Source: Glycomyces sp. NRRL B-16210
GTDB taxonomy: Bacteria > Actinomycetota > Actinomycetes > Mycobacteriales > Micromonosporaceae
NCBI RefSeq assembly: GCF_000719515.1
Contig: NZ_JOGR01000017.1
Span: 1-64,000, forward strand
DNA length: 64,000 nucleotides
Reading direction: 5' to 3'
Shown: positions 51,677 to 58,749 of the stretch, piece after piece
How the letters are laid out: each line of letters opens with the position of its first letter
Numbering within the stretch: the first letter of the stretch is position 1
Translations under genes and position numbers: made by a program
Notes under the pieces: generated by a model
What the model was told of the DNA's origin: nothing
Seen by the model: only the letters and a program-made list of their open reading frames with translations
Database searches by the model: none

Positions 51677-52540
51677 TCAGGCGCCGCGGCTCAGGTCGCC
51701 GATCTCGGGAAGCGCCTGGTAGCCGGCCGACTTGTAGGCGGCGACGCCGCCGATGTTGGCGCTCGGGGTGCACACGATCGCGCTCGACGCACCCATCTCG
51801 CGGAGCACGGCCGCGGCGGCGAGGTTGACCGCCTTGCCGTGGCCGCGACCGCGGTGCTCGGCGTGCACACCCATCGGCTCCAGCAGGCCCGGCCTGCCGG
51901 GTCCGGCCGACCACACGGTCACCGTGCCCACGGCGGCGTCCTCGTCGTACGCGACCAGGCACCGGGCGTCGGCGTAGAGCGGCCCGGAGGCCATCGCGTG
52001 CCAGCGCTCGTCGGTGAAGGTCGAGCCCTTGAACGCCGAGCGCTGCACGGCGGTCCGGTCGGCGACCAGGTCGGGCCCGACCACTTCGATCCGGACCCCG
52101 GGGTCGTCCACCGGTGCGGCGAGGTCGCGGCGCAGCGGGGTGAACCGCTCGCCGGCGTTCCAACCGCGTTCGGACAGCAGGTCTTTGAACAGCGCGCCGT
52201 GCGGCGATTCGAGGTCCGCCTTCCCGGCGGGCAGGACGCCGCGGTCGGGGTCGGCGATGTCGTCGGCGAGCCGGAGCGCGAGCGCGGCGTCCTCGTACAC
52301 GTCCGGCGCGAGGGTCATCCGCAGCAGTGCGGGGCCGTCGAGCAGCCCGACGGCGAGGATCCGGCCGTCGCGGGACCAGGTCCGGACCGCCGCGGCGGTC
52401 TGCTCGGCCCCGAAGCGCCAGAATCAGCCCAGGTCGCCCGGATGCAGTTGCATCGGCGCCGCATCGGACTGCCATTCCCGAAGCGCGTCCGCGGCTTCGC
52501 CCAGTCCGTCGACACTCGGTCGCCCCAATTCGATCGCCAT
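51677..52540 (-). pseudogene. GNAT-family N-acetyltransferase interrupted by a TGA codon
   Basis: Reading the minus strand from the ATG at 52540 gives one continuous 287-residue acetyltransferase frame with a single internal TGA (52426-52424, codon 39). The text around it is MQLHPGDLG-stop-FWRFGAE; a tryptophan (TGG) would be expected, so one G-to-A change explains it. The acetyl-CoA loop is intact downstream (HRGRGHGKAVNLAAAAVL), as is NIGGVAAYKSAGY. A shorter product from the ATG at 52318 (213 residues) is possible and would keep the C-terminal acetyltransferase fold. A sequencing error cannot be excluded. Confidence 0.75.
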
Positions 52541-52649
52541 GCACCCGATCACACACCACCGCACCGCCCGCTCGCAATCGATTTGTGCACGTTCCCTACG
52601 GCCGTTCAGCCGGTGGCGCGGGTTGGCGCGCTGCGGGCAGACTTGACCC

Positions 52650-53477
52650 GTGACCCCAGTTCCGCCGCGCCCTTCACCCCGGATCGCGCTCGGGCGCATC
52701 GCGCTCGCCCTGCCGCTCGCCTACGCGGCCTGGTCCCTGCTGCGCGAGGGCAACGCCGTCGCCCACACCATCGCCTGGGCCTGCGGCGCCGACGGGTGCA
52801 GCACCGACGACCCGAAGGTGTTCCTGTTCTTCGGCGGGGCCGCCGCCACCGTCGCGTTCTTCCTGGTCCTCATCTCGGTGCTGCGGCTCGTCGCCTTCGG
52901 GGCCGCCCTGGCCCTGGCGCCGCTCGCGGCGATCCAGGGCTGGCAAGACGCGATCGACTCCGGCCTGCCCGCGTCCGAGGTCGCGACCGAGTTCAAGGTC
53001 TGGGGCGCGGTGGCGGGCGCGGGCCTGCTGCTGGCCTTCGCCGGCCTCGTCTACGAACTGCGGGCGACCGCGACGCTGGAATCGCTCATCGGACGCGAGC
53101 GGGTCCCCGCCCATCTCGTCGACTACCAGGAGGGCGCCAAGCCCGGGATCGGCAGCGGCACACTGGTGTTCCGCGACAAGAGCGGCCACCGGCACCGCAG
53201 GCGCTTCCCGGCCGTCCCGCAGTCGTGGACGCGCCGGGCGCTGCTGGCGGTCTACCCGCCGCACGACCCGACCCGGGCGCGCATCGCCCTCACCTGGTAC
53301 CGCCCGTTCAACGCCGCTGCCGCGAGGGCCGCCTTGGCGGAGCGGACCTTCGAGGACTCCGGCGCGCCCGAGGCCTCGGTGATCGGCGAGCTCGAACGGC
53401 TCGCGGCCCTGCGCCGCGAAGGCCTGCTCTCCGAAGAGGAGTTTCAGCGGGCGAAGCGCCGCCACCTCGGAACCTGA
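52650..53477 (+). CDS. Membrane protein with C-terminal SHOCT motif
   Basis: A 275-residue protein, GTG start. Four hydrophobic segments (about 12-30, 55-75, 80-95 and 115-135) are followed by a cytoplasmic domain with basic patches. The C-terminal 30 residues (ELERLAALRREGLLSEEEF followed by QRAK) are a SHOCT motif, a short helical module found at the ends of many bacterial membrane proteins and thought to mediate oligomerisation. Two Cys near residues 45-50 lie in an extracytoplasmic loop. Function unknown. CAGACT six bases before the GTG weakly resembles the leaderless -10 pattern seen elsewhere in the window. Confidence 0.7.
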   Translation: MTPVPPRPSPRIALGRIALALPLAYAAWSLLREGNAVAHTIAWACGADGCSTDDPKVFLFFGGAAATVAFFLVLISVLRLVAFGAALALAPLAAIQGWQDAIDSGLPASEVATEFKVWGAVAGAGLLLAFAGLVYELRATATLESLIGRERVPAHLVDYQEGAKPGIGSGTLVFRDKSGHRHRRRFPAVPQSWTRRALLAVYPPHDPTRARIALTWYRPFNAAAARAALAERTFEDSGAPEASVIGELERLAALRREGLLSEEEFQRAKRRHLGT

Positions 53478-53713
53478 ACCGCCGCAAGCCCGTCCGCGCC
53501 GCCGCGTCCGCACCTCGGAGTCAAGCCGCCATCACTGCGGGTATGCGATTGCGGCGCAAGGCGTTCCAGTTCCTGGGACTTTGTGCCACATCGGGTTTCG
53601 GTTCTTGTGGACCCGTGCCGACGTCGCTACCGTCGGGTATCAAGTGGTGCGCGGCCGCAGGCGCCAACCAGAACGACCGCGCACCGGAAACCGCATGTCA
53701 GAAAGGAGAACCC

Positions 53714-54133
53714 ATGACACGTGGTATTCGGCCTACCCTAACCCGGGCGCTGCGCGGCATCGCCGCGGCCGCCGCCGTCGCGGCGCTCGTGCTCGGCGTC
53801 AACGTCGCCACTCCGTCGGCCGCCGGAGCCGGAGACGTCTGGTACACGATGACCTGCAAGGACTACTGGCAGGGCAAGACCAACCAGGTGGGCGACGACT
53901 ACGGATACACCCAGCGCTACCGCCACTCGCAGAGCACCTGCTCCTCGCACTACGGGTGGCTGGACGTCCACTACGCCTCGTCCTCGGGCTCCGGCTCCAC
54001 CGGCAAGTGGCAGTCGGACGGCCAGGCGAGCGTCAACGTCCCCGAGCAGTTGCGGCTGTACCGGGTCGGCGCCTACAAGTCATGGCATTCGGGCTGCGGC
54101 TCGGGCTGCCATGTCGAGTGGTCCTATGCCTGA
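53714..54133 (+). CDS. Small secreted cysteine-containing protein
   Basis: A 139-residue secreted protein with a strong GAAAGGAGAA ribosome site. Signal peptide (hydrophobic about 15-32, cleavage near SAAGA-GD). The mature part of about 100 residues is rich in Tyr, Trp, Ser and Gly with four Cys (CKDYWQG, STCSSHYGW, SGCGSGCHVEW), so probably disulfide-bonded and beta-rich. No family recognised. Its last bases overlap the start of the following lipoprotein gene, so the two are coupled. Confidence 0.7.
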   Translation: MTRGIRPTLTRALRGIAAAAAVAALVLGVNVATPSAAGAGDVWYTMTCKDYWQGKTNQVGDDYGYTQRYRHSQSTCSSHYGWLDVHYASSSGSGSTGKWQSDGQASVNVPEQLRLYRVGAYKSWHSGCGSGCHVEWSYA

Positions 54134-55148
54134 GCGCGCAATCCCGGTCCGCCGCAAGGCGGGCCGGGCCCTGCTCGTCGCGGTCCTCGCGGCCGCGGCG
54201 GGCTGCGCGGAGGCGCCGGAGCCGATCGACCGGGCCGTCGCCGAGGCGGTGCTGCTGGAGAACCTGAACGCGGCCAACGAGGTCGAGCTCGCGCTGGAGC
54301 GCGTCTCCCGCCTGTGCCTGGAGGAACTCGGCTTCACGGTGCACCCCGCGGGCCTGGAGTATCCCGATGCCCCCGACCTGGAGCACCTGCTCGGCGCCGA
54401 GGTCTACTCCGCCCCGGACCCGTCGCTGCCGCCGCCGGAGATCTACGGCGTCGTCGTCGACAGCCCCTCGATCACGCTGGTGGTCATCGACGAGCACGAC
54501 GAGGGCGCCTACACCGAGCCGAATCCGTTCAACTCCCAGACCGAGTCGGAGCGGGACGCCTACTTCACCGCGCTGTACGGTTCGTCCGAAATGGAGCCCG
54601 AGGTCGTGCAGCTTCCCGATCTGGGCCAGTCCGAGCGCGCGGGCGGCGGGTGCATGCGCGAGGCCGAGGACGCGATCTCGGGCGGCGCCTACCCCGACTA
54701 CCTCAACCAGGCCGGGCTCGCGGGGGCGCGCGGCGGCACCAACTGGCAGAGCGACGAGCGCGTCCAGACCGCCCGTTTCGACTGGGCCGCATGCATGGAC
54801 GCTCGCGGTTACGACTTCGAGTCGCCGCTGGCGCTGCGCGGCTCCCTATCGAACTTCGCCGGAGACCTCAAGGCGGAGTGGCAGATCCGGCAGGCCATCG
54901 GCCTGGAGGAAGCCGAGGCCGAACTGGCCGCGGCGGTGGTGGGGACCGCCGAGGACGACGCGGCCTGCCACGAGGAGTCGGGGCTCCAGGAGGCGCAGGA
55001 GACGGTCTTCTGGGAGTACCTCATCGCCTACGTGAGCGCCAACGAGACGGCGTTCTACGAGTTCCAGGAGCGGGCCGAGGCGATGACCGCGCAGGCCCAG
55101 GAGATCCTGGCCTCCGGGCGCCTGTTACCGCACCCGGAGAGCCGGTGA
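54126..55148 (+). CDS. Secreted lipoprotein of unknown function
   Basis: A 340-residue lipoprotein. Two starts are possible (ATG 54111 and 54126); the second places a basic n-region right before the hydrophobic core and was chosen. Lipobox AAAGC, mature end CAEAPEP. The mature protein is strongly acidic (Glu/Ala-rich, helical) with six further Cys spread in pairs (ERVSRLCLEELG, GGGCMREAED, WAACMDARGYDF, DDAACHEESG). It overlaps the upstream secreted-protein gene by eight bases. Streptomycetes have many such Cys-rich helical lipoproteins without known function. Confidence 0.7.
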   Translation: MPERAIPVRRKAGRALLVAVLAAAAGCAEAPEPIDRAVAEAVLLENLNAANEVELALERVSRLCLEELGFTVHPAGLEYPDAPDLEHLLGAEVYSAPDPSLPPPEIYGVVVDSPSITLVVIDEHDEGAYTEPNPFNSQTESERDAYFTALYGSSEMEPEVVQLPDLGQSERAGGGCMREAEDAISGGAYPDYLNQAGLAGARGGTNWQSDERVQTARFDWAACMDARGYDFESPLALRGSLSNFAGDLKAEWQIRQAIGLEEAEAELAAAVVGTAEDDAACHEESGLQEAQETVFWEYLIAYVSANETAFYEFQERAEAMTAQAQEILASGRLLPHPESR

Positions 55149-55182
55149 CGGCGTCGGACGCGCCGCCACCGGATCGAACCGC

Positions 55183-55590
55183 CTAGCGTTCGGGCCAGGC
55201 CATCTCGGTGCCGGTCCAGACCACGCCCTTGTTGCGGCACAGGCAGAACGGGTGCCCGACCGGGTCGGTGTAGACGCGCCAGCCGTAGCCTTCGGACCCG
55301 ATGAAGTCCTCCTGCAAGGTCGCGCCGAGGTCGACGATGCGGCGCTGCTCGGCCTCGATGTCGTCCACCTCGAAGTCGAGGTGGAACTGCTTGGGGTGCT
55401 CGCCGCCGGGCCAGGTCGGGCGGCGGTACTCGTCCACCCGCTGGAAGGCCAGTTCGATCTCGCCGTACTGGATGCCGGCCCAGTCCTCGGTGCTCGTGGC
55501 GAGGACCTCCCTGCCGGTCACCGCCGAGTAGAAGGCCGCCAGCGCCATCGTGTCGGGGCAGTCGATGATGAAATCGGTGAGTTTCAGCAT
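55183..55590 (-). CDS. VOC (glyoxalase/bleomycin-resistance) family protein
   Basis: A 135-residue protein with two beta-alpha-beta-beta-beta modules. Phrases typical of the family are FIIDCPDTMALAAFYSAVTG at the start, HLDFEVDDIEAEQRRIVDLG in the middle and RVYTDPVGHPFCLCRN near the end. The candidate metal ligands (His in FHLDFEV and the acidic residues nearby) are partly kept. The subgroup with WPGGEHPKQFHLDF is common in actinobacteria and has no fixed substrate. CAAGAT six bases before the ATG is a weak leaderless -10 candidate. Confidence 0.85.
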   Translation of the reverse strand: MLKLTDFIIDCPDTMALAAFYSAVTGREVLATSTEDWAGIQYGEIELAFQRVDEYRRPTWPGGEHPKQFHLDFEVDDIEAEQRRIVDLGATLQEDFIGSEGYGWRVYTDPVGHPFCLCRNKGVVWTGTEMAWPER

Positions 55591-55701
55591 CAGGCGATCT
55601 TGCCACAGAGCGATGCGCGAACGGCACCGGTTTGCGAGGCGCGAACACCGGTGCCTTATCGCTCAGGACGCCGAGTTATCGGTCCACAATAGTCTTAATG
55701 G

Positions 55702-56181
55702 CTATTCGTCACGGGGCCTGAGGTGTTCGAACGCTTCGAGGTTCTTCGTCGACTCGCCGCGGGCGAGGCGCCAGCGCCATTCGTCCTCAATGGAGGATTT
55801 GAAGCCGAGTTCGAGGATCACGTTGAAGGTATCGTCGGCCGCTTCGAGGACCTGTCCCAGGACGCGGTCGAGCTCCTCGGCGGTGATCGCGCCGAGCGGC
55901 AGGCGCCCGACGAGGTGGATGTCCTCGGACTCGTCGGTCGCGAAGGCCACGGCGTAGAGCTTCCCGTTGCGGCGCAGGAGGTCCGCCCACACCGCTTCGT
56001 GGTGCTCCTCGGGCCGGCGGGCCACGAAGGCCTCGACGCGGAGCGCGTGGTCCTCGACGACGAGGCCGCAGGCGATGTTGAGCTTGCGCTGCCCGGGCAG
56101 GGACACGACGACCGACCTGGGCCCGTCGACCCGGTGGTCGACGCCGATCTCCTCGAGCGCCGCGATGAGTGCTTCGATCAC
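55702..56181 (-). CDS. YbjN-domain protein
   Basis: A 159-residue protein, homologue by position and pattern of mycobacterial Rv0487, the gene after mshA. GTG at 56181 overlaps the mshA stop by four bases (GTGA); there is no ribosome site, so it depends on coupling. Typical segments are KLNIACGLVVEDHALRVEAF and the acidic middle (ATDESEDIHLVGRLPLG). It ends with a Trp/Arg-rich helix and an acidic tail. YbjN-type folds resemble type III secretion chaperones. Conserved linkage to mshA suggests an accessory role, unproven. Confidence 0.82.
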   Translation of the reverse strand: MIEALIAALEEIGVDHRVDGPRSVVVSLPGQRKLNIACGLVVEDHALRVEAFVARRPEEHHEAVWADLLRRNGKLYAVAFATDESEDIHLVGRLPLGAITAEELDRVLGQVLEAADDTFNVILELGFKSSIEDEWRWRLARGESTKNLEAFEHLRPRDE

Positions 56182-57479
56182 CTGTTGAGCGTAATCGCTC
56201 GCGAGCGCATGAGGAGGGCGCGCCGGTAGGCGTTGCCGAGTCCCTCGGCGGTCGCCTGCCACGAGAACAGGGCCGCGTGGGCGCGGGCCCCGGCGGCGAG
56301 GCGTTCGCGCAGGGCCGCGTCGCCCATGACGCGACCGAGCGCCGCGGCCCAGTCCTCGGCCGAGTGGGAGTCGACCAGGAGCCCCGAGACGCCGTCGGCC
56401 ACGGCCGTGGGCAGTCCGCCGACCTTCGCGGCGATGACCGGGGTGCCCGCGGCCTGCGCTTCGAGGGCGACCAGGCCGAACGACTCGTTGTAGCTGGGCA
56501 CGGCCACCGCGTCGGCCGCGCGGTAGACCTGCGCGAGCGCCTCGCCCGAGCGCGGGGTGCGCCACTGGACCCGGTCGCCCAGGCCCAGGTCCCCGGCGAG
56601 CTTCGGCAGCCAGTAAAGGTCGGTGTTCGAGGGGCCGCCCACGAGCACCGGGACGATCCGCTCGGCCAGCGCCGGGTCGGTCTCGCGCAGCCGCGCCAGG
56701 CCCCGCAGCAGCACGTCGGGGGCCTTGGCCGGCTGGATGCGCCCGACGAAGGCGACCACGAGGGCGTCGGCGGGCAGCCCCAGGGCCTCGCGGGCCAGGC
56801 GGCGGTCGCCGGGCCGGAATACCCCGAGGTCGACGCCGGGGTGGATGACCTCGACGCGCCGGGTGTCGGCGTTGTAGTACCGCTGGAGCTCGCCCGCCTC
56901 GGCGGCGGTGTTGGCGATGAGGAGGTCGGCCTCGGTGGTGATCTGCTCCTCGCCGACGACCCTGCCGATCGGCTCGGGCGAGTCGCCGTCGGCGAGCCGG
57001 TCGTTCTTGACCTTCGCGAGGGTGTGGAAGGTCTGCACCAGCGGCACCCCCCAGCGTTCGGAGGCGACCCACGCGGCCTGGCCCGAGAGCCAGTAGTGGG
57101 CGTGGATGAGGTCGTAGTGGCCGGCCGGGTTGTGCGCCTCGGCGCGCAGGAGGCCGCCGGTGAAGGCGCACAGCTGCGTCGGCAGGTCGTTCTTGGAGAG
57201 GCCCTCGAAGGGCCCGGCGGGCAGGTGGTGGACGAGGACGCCGGGCGCGGCCTCGGTCGTCGGGGGCTCCTCGGAGCTGGTCGCGCGGGTGAAGATCTCG
57301 ACCTCGACGCCGGAGCGGGCGAGTTCGCGGGCGGTGTTGAGCACGTACACGTTCATGCCCCCGGCGTCGCCCGTGCCGGGCTGGGCGAGCGGGGAGGTGT
57401 GGACCGAGACCATCGCGACGCGGTGGACGGCCTGCTTGCGGCATCGGGCCCGGAAGGCCGGTGTGCGCCGTGCGTTCAC
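56178..57479 (-). CDS. mshA: D-inositol-3-phosphate glycosyltransferase MshA (mycothiol synthesis)
   Basis: A 433-residue GT4 enzyme that joins GlcNAc from UDP-GlcNAc to inositol-3-phosphate, the first step to mycothiol, the main thiol of actinobacteria. The start is GTG (57479) with a GAGAGGA site. Family motifs: HTSPLAQPGTGDAGGMNVYV (substrate loop), DLIHAHYWLSGQAA, FHTLAKVKNDRLADGD, VGRIQPAKAPDVL and the E-x7-E stretch NESFGLVALEAQAAGTPV. Length and spacing match mycobacterial and Corynebacterium MshA. It is co-translated with the YbjN gene. In mycobacteria gpm1-senX3-regX3 follows close behind; here about 6.5 kb is inserted. Confidence 0.93.
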   Translation of the reverse strand: MNARRTPAFRARCRKQAVHRVAMVSVHTSPLAQPGTGDAGGMNVYVLNTARELARSGVEVEIFTRATSSEEPPTTEAAPGVLVHHLPAGPFEGLSKNDLPTQLCAFTGGLLRAEAHNPAGHYDLIHAHYWLSGQAAWVASERWGVPLVQTFHTLAKVKNDRLADGDSPEPIGRVVGEEQITTEADLLIANTAAEAGELQRYYNADTRRVEVIHPGVDLGVFRPGDRRLAREALGLPADALVVAFVGRIQPAKAPDVLLRGLARLRETDPALAERIVPVLVGGPSNTDLYWLPKLAGDLGLGDRVQWRTPRSGEALAQVYRAADAVAVPSYNESFGLVALEAQAAGTPVIAAKVGGLPTAVADGVSGLLVDSHSAEDWAAALGRVMGDAALRERLAAGARAHAALFSWQATAEGLGNAYRRALLMRSRAITLNR

Positions 57480-57723
57480 GTGTACGTCCTCTCTCCCGCG
57501 CTGCCGGAGGTCACCTGGAGCAACGCGCAAAACCCTCGCAATCTTTCCGTGTCCTGCGGTTAACGCACAACCGCCGTCGCCTCCAGAGTGACCAACTCCG
57601 CATTCCGTCAAGCCGATAGGCGACATGGAGTTTCCCGGCCCGGCCCCGAGGCGACGGACCACGCGTCCGGGTGAAGCCAGAAATTCCCTCGCGACACGGG
57701 CGGGAATGAGCCTCGAATCCGGG

Positions 57724-57748
57724 CAAGTCGTCCATGATGGGGAGACTT
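57724..57748. promoter_or_regulatory. Candidate operator of the TetR-type gene
   Basis: CAAGTC (57724-57729) and GACTTG (57743-57748) form a perfect 6-bp inverted repeat, 14 bases apart, 27-51 bases upstream of the regulator's ATG. Size and position suit autoregulation by a TetR dimer. Confidence 0.45.
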
Positions 57749-57774
57749 GTCATCACGAGGGGGGAGACAACACC

Positions 57775-58446
57775 ATGAGCACTGCCACCGTGCCCGCCGC
57801 CAGGCAGCCCACGATGTCACCGGTGTCCAAGATCGGCGCCACGCACTCGCTGCGGCGCCTGCCCGTCCAGGAGCGCTCGGCCGCGCGCGTGCGCCGGATG
57901 CTCGACGCGGCCGCCGACCTGATCGAGGAGGTCGGCTACGACCGGCTCTCGACCACGGCCATCGCCCAGCGGGCCGACGTCGCCATCGGCTCGGTCTACC
58001 AGTTCTTCGGCGACAAGCGCTCGCTCGCCGAGGCGCTCAGCCAGCGCTACATCGACCTGTACTTCGAACGCCTGGCCGCCCGCTTCGACGCCGAACCCCC
58101 CGCCGACTGGCGGGCCGGCGTCGAGGCCGCGATCGGCGAGTACGTGCACATGTACCGCACCGCGCCCGGATTCCGTGTCCTCCACCTGGCCGACGCCATC
58201 GACCCGGGCCGGGCCGACGCCGTCACCACCGGCGGCGACGTCATCGCCGACCAGATCCTCGCAGGTCTCGCCCACCGCTTCGGCATCGGCGGCGACCCCG
58301 AGCTGAACAAGACCGTGACCGTCGCCGTCGAGACCGGGCAGGCCCTGGTCCGCCTGGCCTTCCGCCGCGACCCCGACGGCTGCGCCGCCTCGATCGCCGA
58401 GGCCAACAGCGTCGTCGGCGACTACCTCGCCCGACGCCTCACCTAG
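57775..58446 (+). CDS. TetR-family transcriptional regulator
   Basis: A 223-residue repressor-type protein. ATG 57775 has GGGGGAG upstream; an earlier in-frame ATG (57625) is unlikely. The DNA-binding helix-turn-helix lies at about 33-80: ARVRRMLDAAADLIEEVGYD, then STTAIAQRADVAIGSVYQFF and GDKRSLAEALSQ. The ligand-binding domain (about 85-220) is of the type with YIDLYFERLAARF. A symmetrical motif upstream suggests autoregulation. No divergent or adjacent target gene is obvious: mshA diverges on the other side and the MFS-TMK gene follows after 303 bases, either of which could be controlled. Confidence 0.88.
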   Translation: MSTATVPAARQPTMSPVSKIGATHSLRRLPVQERSAARVRRMLDAAADLIEEVGYDRLSTTAIAQRADVAIGSVYQFFGDKRSLAEALSQRYIDLYFERLAARFDAEPPADWRAGVEAAIGEYVHMYRTAPGFRVLHLADAIDPGRADAVTTGGDVIADQILAGLAHRFGIGGDPELNKTVTVAVETGQALVRLAFRRDPDGCAASIAEANSVVGDYLARRLT

Positions 58447-58506
58447 GGCGTGGTCGAGCGCCCCTGAGGCCGCAGTCCGGCCCGAACGCCCGCTCGCTCC
58501 GCCGTC

Positions 58507-58556
58507 GGGCCTTCGAATACGACACCGGCATCTACGACACCGGCATTCGAAGGCCC
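58507..58556. repeat. 12-bp perfect inverted repeat enclosing a 14-bp direct repeat
   Basis: GGGCCTTCGAAT (58507-58518) pairs with ATTCGAAGGCCC (58545-58556). Between them TACGACACCGGCAT occurs twice (58518-58531 and 58533-58546) with a 15-base period. The element lies in the 303-base gap between the TetR gene and the MFS-TMK gene. The remainder of that gap is GC-rich with no gene seen. It could be a terminator with a large loop or a protein-binding site. Confidence 0.75.
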
Positions 58557-58749
58557 CACCGCGGCCCCGGCCACGCCGGCGAACCGAACAACGCGCGCGG
58601 CGAGCGAACAAACGGACCCGGCCACCGACCCGCCGGGGGTGCCCGACCATCCCCTGGACCACTAACCGACCGCGCCGGAACCGGGGCCGCGCCGGGCCGA
58701 CTAGTCTCGTAGTCGACCCGGCGCGGTCTTTGACTTCTCGAGGAGCAGC

